From assembly GCA_964036045.1 (NCBI GenBank), contig OZ038379.1, forward strand, positions 119,165,206 to 119,229,205: 64,000 bases of DNA, in the 5' to 3' direction. Below, piece by piece: positions 60,970 through 64,000 of this stretch. The DNA is from Eutreptiella sp. 'Long Island Sound 2002' (lineage: Eukaryota; Euglenozoa; Euglenophyceae; Eutreptiales; Eutreptiaceae). Below the pieces are notes generated by a model. It saw nothing but the letters and a program-made list of their open reading frames with translations. It had not been told where the DNA came from and made no database searches. A program made the position numbers and the translations under genes. Position 1 is the stretch's first letter; each line of letters begins with the position of its first letter.

Positions 60970-60986
60970 CACCTACCTACCTACCT
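60970..60986 (+). repeat. LINE 3' tail (ACCT)n
   Basis: ACCTACCTACCTACCTT at the junction with the family D segment. The inverted fragment at 62,741 starts with the complementary (GGTA)n. Confidence 0.7.
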
Positions 60987-62374
60987 ACCTTAGCAAACCC
61001 AAGCATGTGGTCAACCCAAAGGTGCACCCACAGAGTTTGCCCCAACTGGCACCTTTTGTGATGCTCTGCCATTTGGGGTAGCACATGTTTTAGGGTGTCA
61101 ATTTCTTGGGCTCCTAACAGCCCCTCCTTTTTGGCAATGGTTGCACTTTTGTGCAAAGAGTCCCACCACGAATCAAAATTTTGCGCCCATGTGTGTCCTC
61201 CTTCCACGACATGTTGCAAGAGACCTTCATTGTTCAGCTCTACAATGAGGGGACCCCAGGCCTTTGTCGAAACAAATAGAATCGGTGCGCTTTGTTCACA
61301 ACGAAGTGATGGTTTTTCACCCACCTGCCTGCGATGTATTGGGGTGCAACACTTTGTGAGGCAACCCTGCCAGGATTTACATGGGTCTGCACCCATGTAA
61401 AAGCGCGCCTCTTCGTGAAGCGAGTGTTGTACAAGAGCCCTCCAACATCCATCAAGGCCACTGTGAGTTACACGTGTCGCCCCATGCAATGCATAGTCGG
61501 GAGGCCTGTACTTGGGCAAAATGCTACGTAGCACCTGCCCGTACCAGGTCCAGTGTGACACAATGGGTGAAAGTCCCTTTCCAAAGTCGCGATCGCAATG
61601 TGCCCTGCATTTTCGACATACCCAACACACCGGGTCTACACTGGTGCAGTTCCATCTTTTGATGCCTGCCATTGCCTGTTGTGCAACGACACCTGCAACC
61701 AAGAAAATATGGAGTTTTTCCATGTAACCCCCTTGTACCTCATACTTTGTGTTCAGGGCCACTTGCACCTTCTCATCCATTTTGCTAACCCTTGTGAGCG
61801 ATCGTAGCACAGCACGTTTTTCTAAGCCGTGCAAAATGCACCAGCTACCAAGCAAGTAGCCCGATCCCAGCACTCCAAGCATAAATTGCTCGAAGTGCAG
61901 CTTGTGTAGTTGTGTACCATCCACACAAGGGCGTACTCAGGGGTCCGGGTATAAATTTCCCTTACGGGCGGCCATCATGGGTCCCAGTTTCTCCCTCAAA
62001 ATTTTACCGGCCCCTAGCAATGTGTGGTCCCCGTCCATTACACTGTAGTCCACTACCGGTGGTGCACTAAGTTCGTCCTTCACTCGTCTGATTTCATCAA
62101 GGGGGCATTTGATCCGGGACGTGGGGATGGAGTACTGTAGGACCCGCTAGCTCTTGCCCTCTTTGCGGCAATCGCATAGGAGGGCCTCGGCATGCCACAT
62201 CTGGTTTCGGGCCATGGGCCCATCCGTCGTTGTCAAAATGAGGGTGCTCACGTTTTCGCCAGCTTGCAGTTGCCAGGTTGTACCAAGAATTTCTGTGACT
62301 GCCGTTTGCAGTTCGGCCATCCGTTCCCATCTCGTAGTCCTTCCCAGCTGTTGGTACTCCTTGAACGGGGGCAT
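60985..62374 (-). pseudogene. Family D transposase-like gene, copy 3 (minus strand, 3'-truncated)
   Basis: Near-identical to the copy at 31,455-32,842, with ATG at 62,374. TAG 62,147-62,149 and TGA 61,937-61,939 sit at the same codons as in that copy. From 61,924 down the frame is intact (HSLHEEARFYMGADPCKSWQ), where the other copy has two extra bases. The C-terminus (after HMLGFAK) is replaced by LINE tail sequence at 60,985. Shared motifs are as for the main copy at 9,133-10,813. Confidence 0.5.
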
Positions 62375-62670
62375 GTTTCTTGGGGGGAAAAAACAAACCC
62401 TAGGGAAAGACAACAAGCGGGGGGGGGGGGGGGGCTTCACGAGATGGGGAAGGGCAGTGTGCGGGCTGCCATCGCCTCTGAAGGGTATCTGTGGGACGTA
62501 GAAGTTAGATTGCACAATGTGCACGTGCATGATCAGGTATTTATAACAAAGAACGATGAGCATGTTGAGGAAATTTCAATGAAGCAATGATACACGATAT
62601 GTTGTGGAGGTTGTGGAAAAGTAGGATTAAATGAATTCTTCGTCTTTCGTGCTTGGTCAGGCTTTTCCTT

Positions 62671-63344
62671 TGTAACTGCTAAGATGTGGCTTTTTTTGTT
62701 CACATGGACACGTACGCGTTGAAAGGTCAACTCGTACGCAGGTAGGTAGGTAGGTTTCTTCGGGAGCTCGGGATGCCTCCTTTGACGGTGCAGGAAGAAG
62801 GTCTTACCAAGGGGACGTCCTGTCCCTCCCACTGCCCTATGTTAGGTGCCTCTTGAGCCGCTCCCGCATGTGCTTGGGAAGGCATTGTCGCGGCCACCCG
62901 GTCCATGTGTCCCAGGTGGGAGGGTGTCCCCACATGTGTCCATGACTAGGGCCACATGCCCCCTCCTTCGGGCGGCAGCTCTGGGGGCTGCCCAGCCGTG
63001 TGGAGTATCTCTCACCACAAGGGGTCTTGCTCCCGCTTGTCTACGGTACGACCGCCTCACCCTTGTGGCTTGAGTTGCGGGGCCGCTCCGCTTGGCAGGC
63101 GACCCCCTCCTGGACTGTGTACCGGCTCGCCTGTCACCGGTTGTCACCATCAACTCGTACGCACTGTTTTTCCACACCGTACGCACTGGGTACCAAATGC
63201 TCACGCGCTGCGTACGATTTTGCGCCTGAATCGTACGCAGTGCGTACGGTTTGGTAAATCAGTGCGTACGAGTTGGGATTTCAACACGTACGTGTCGGGG
63301 CTTTAACACGTACGTGTCCATGTGAACAGATCTTAGCAGTTACA
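62671..63344. repeat. Foldback element, second copy, interrupted
   Basis: Same ends as 33,139-33,389. The hairpin is broken after TCAACTCGTACGCA by a 409-base insertion. Confidence 0.8.
62741..63149 (-). mobile_element. 5'-truncated LINE fragment, minus orientation
   Basis: Starts GGTAGGTAGGTAGG (a reversed (ACCT)n tail) and is flanked by the 14-base duplication TCAACTCGTACGCA (62,727-62,740; 63,150-63,163), as expected for target-primed reverse transcription. Its tail-proximal part (CTTCTTCCTG in LINE orientation) resembles the 3' end of the large LINE. No ORF of note. Confidence 0.75.
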
Positions 63345-64000
63345 TTTGCTGGTGCGAAGCACCATCAAAAGAAAAGCCTTATTACGGTTTTTAGCCATTT
63401 TCGGGTCACCTTCCTATGTCAGAATTGGAGCCGGGCGGTGACAAACAAAGGCAAAAACACTCCTTTTAAATTGCCTTGTGTTTCAGCTAGCAGCGCAAGG
63501 ACAGGGAGTGTGCATTCGGCGAGATTAGCGACACAGGGTGCAAATAGCATAAAATTGACATATTCATAACTCGGGCCTATTGTATCGGATTCTGACGAAA
63601 CTTAGGGCAATTTTGAACAATTTGGGGTCGTTCTTTTCATTTTTGAGCTTCAAAAGGCTCCTGTGTGCGCTGAAAACCCTCCAATCAAAAAGTGGTGCTA
63701 AAACAAAATGACGGCGTTTTTTCAATTCTACAGCAAGACTCAGCTTTTAGAATCATTTATAAATCCGGTCTTAGATCGAAATTTCGTGCACTGTAGCCCG
63801 TTTTGACTTTGGATGGTCAAAATGAAAGATCGCAAATGGCGGCGACTGCGAAATGCACGCGTGCACAGCAAATAAATAATATGGCAAATAGATTTCTTGA
63901 GATTTGGGGCCTGTGGCTTATATATAGTGTTGTCTGGTACCTCCACTTTGCTATTGCTCCTTTCAATCGCATCCCTAGCATATATCGAATTAGTAGATGC
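63345..64000. other. AT-rich spacer, copy of 33,390-34,042
   Basis: Near-identical to the stretch upstream of the LINE. No gene seen. It runs off the window. Confidence 0.6.

Larger units (their letters stand above)
34230..60986 (+). mobile_element. C-rich non-LTR retrotransposon (LINE), split by a nested LTR element
   Basis: The plus strand is strongly C-rich and G/T-poor from about 34,230 to 36,564 and again from 51,219 to 60,986. The RT frame is restored if 36,565-51,218 is removed. The 3' end is (ACCT)n at 60,970-60,986, a microsatellite-type tail. The endonuclease is represented only by its C-terminal part, so the 5' end is probably truncated. Removing the insertion leaves about 12 kb, long for a LINE, partly because of a phosphofructokinase relic and a GC-rich 3' region. 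The exact 5' junction is uncertain. Confidence 0.75.

Overview
This window is nuclear DNA of a eukaryote, most likely a unicellular alga or protist with a large, transposon-rich genome. The evidence is LTR retrotransposons, a non-LTR retrotransposon (LINE), GT-AG introns that restore reading frames, chromodomain-bearing Ty3 integrases, and no operons, Shine-Dalgarno sites or prokaryotic genes. The Gly/Lys-rich Gag proteins and the dioxygenase-like repeat families recall dinoflagellates or prasinophytes. I cannot assign a species from sequence alone. No typical single-copy host gene is intact here; the only recognisable metabolic gene is a relic of pyrophosphate-dependent phosphofructokinase.

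Layout. 1-1,310: minus-strand relic of a dioxygenase-like repeat gene (family A). 1,980-4,459: a 2.5 kb inverted-repeat structure with a gag-like interior. 4,486-10,813: a second family A copy, a coiled-coil segment, a second dioxygenase-like segment and a transposase-like gene (family D), all separated by GTTATCGCG palindrome arrays. 11,000-16,300: low-complexity DNA, long C tracts, short exon relics (one F-box-like) and palindrome arrays. 16,429-19,612: a multi-exon degenerate gene (family E) with GCGCGC palindromes in its introns. 19,871-31,240: a complete LTR-flanked Ty3 chromovirus-like element (Ty3-1; TSD CTCTT). 31,347-34,210: minus-strand family D relic and a foldback repeat. About 34,230-60,986: a C-rich LINE whose RT gene is split by an LTR element (36,565-51,213; TSD GGGCT), itself split by a second Ty3 element (Ty3-2; 39,295-50,070; TSD TTCCC). 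60,985-64,000: a second copy of the 31,455-34,040 segment, its foldback broken by a short reversed LINE fragment.

How it fits together. The window records successive insertions that can be ordered by nesting and by LTR divergence: LINE first, then the captured-ORF LTR element (about 6 differences in 431), then Ty3-2 (3 in 532). Two patterns deserve follow-up. Introns and gene flanks carry short palindromic arrays whose sequence class differs from locus to locus. And most in-frame stops in otherwise coherent genes are UAG/UAA, one of them at a Gln conserved in another copy, which fits either C-to-T decay or a UAR=Gln code. Ty3-2 also carries an N6-adenine-methyltransferase-like domain with an N-P-P-F motif.
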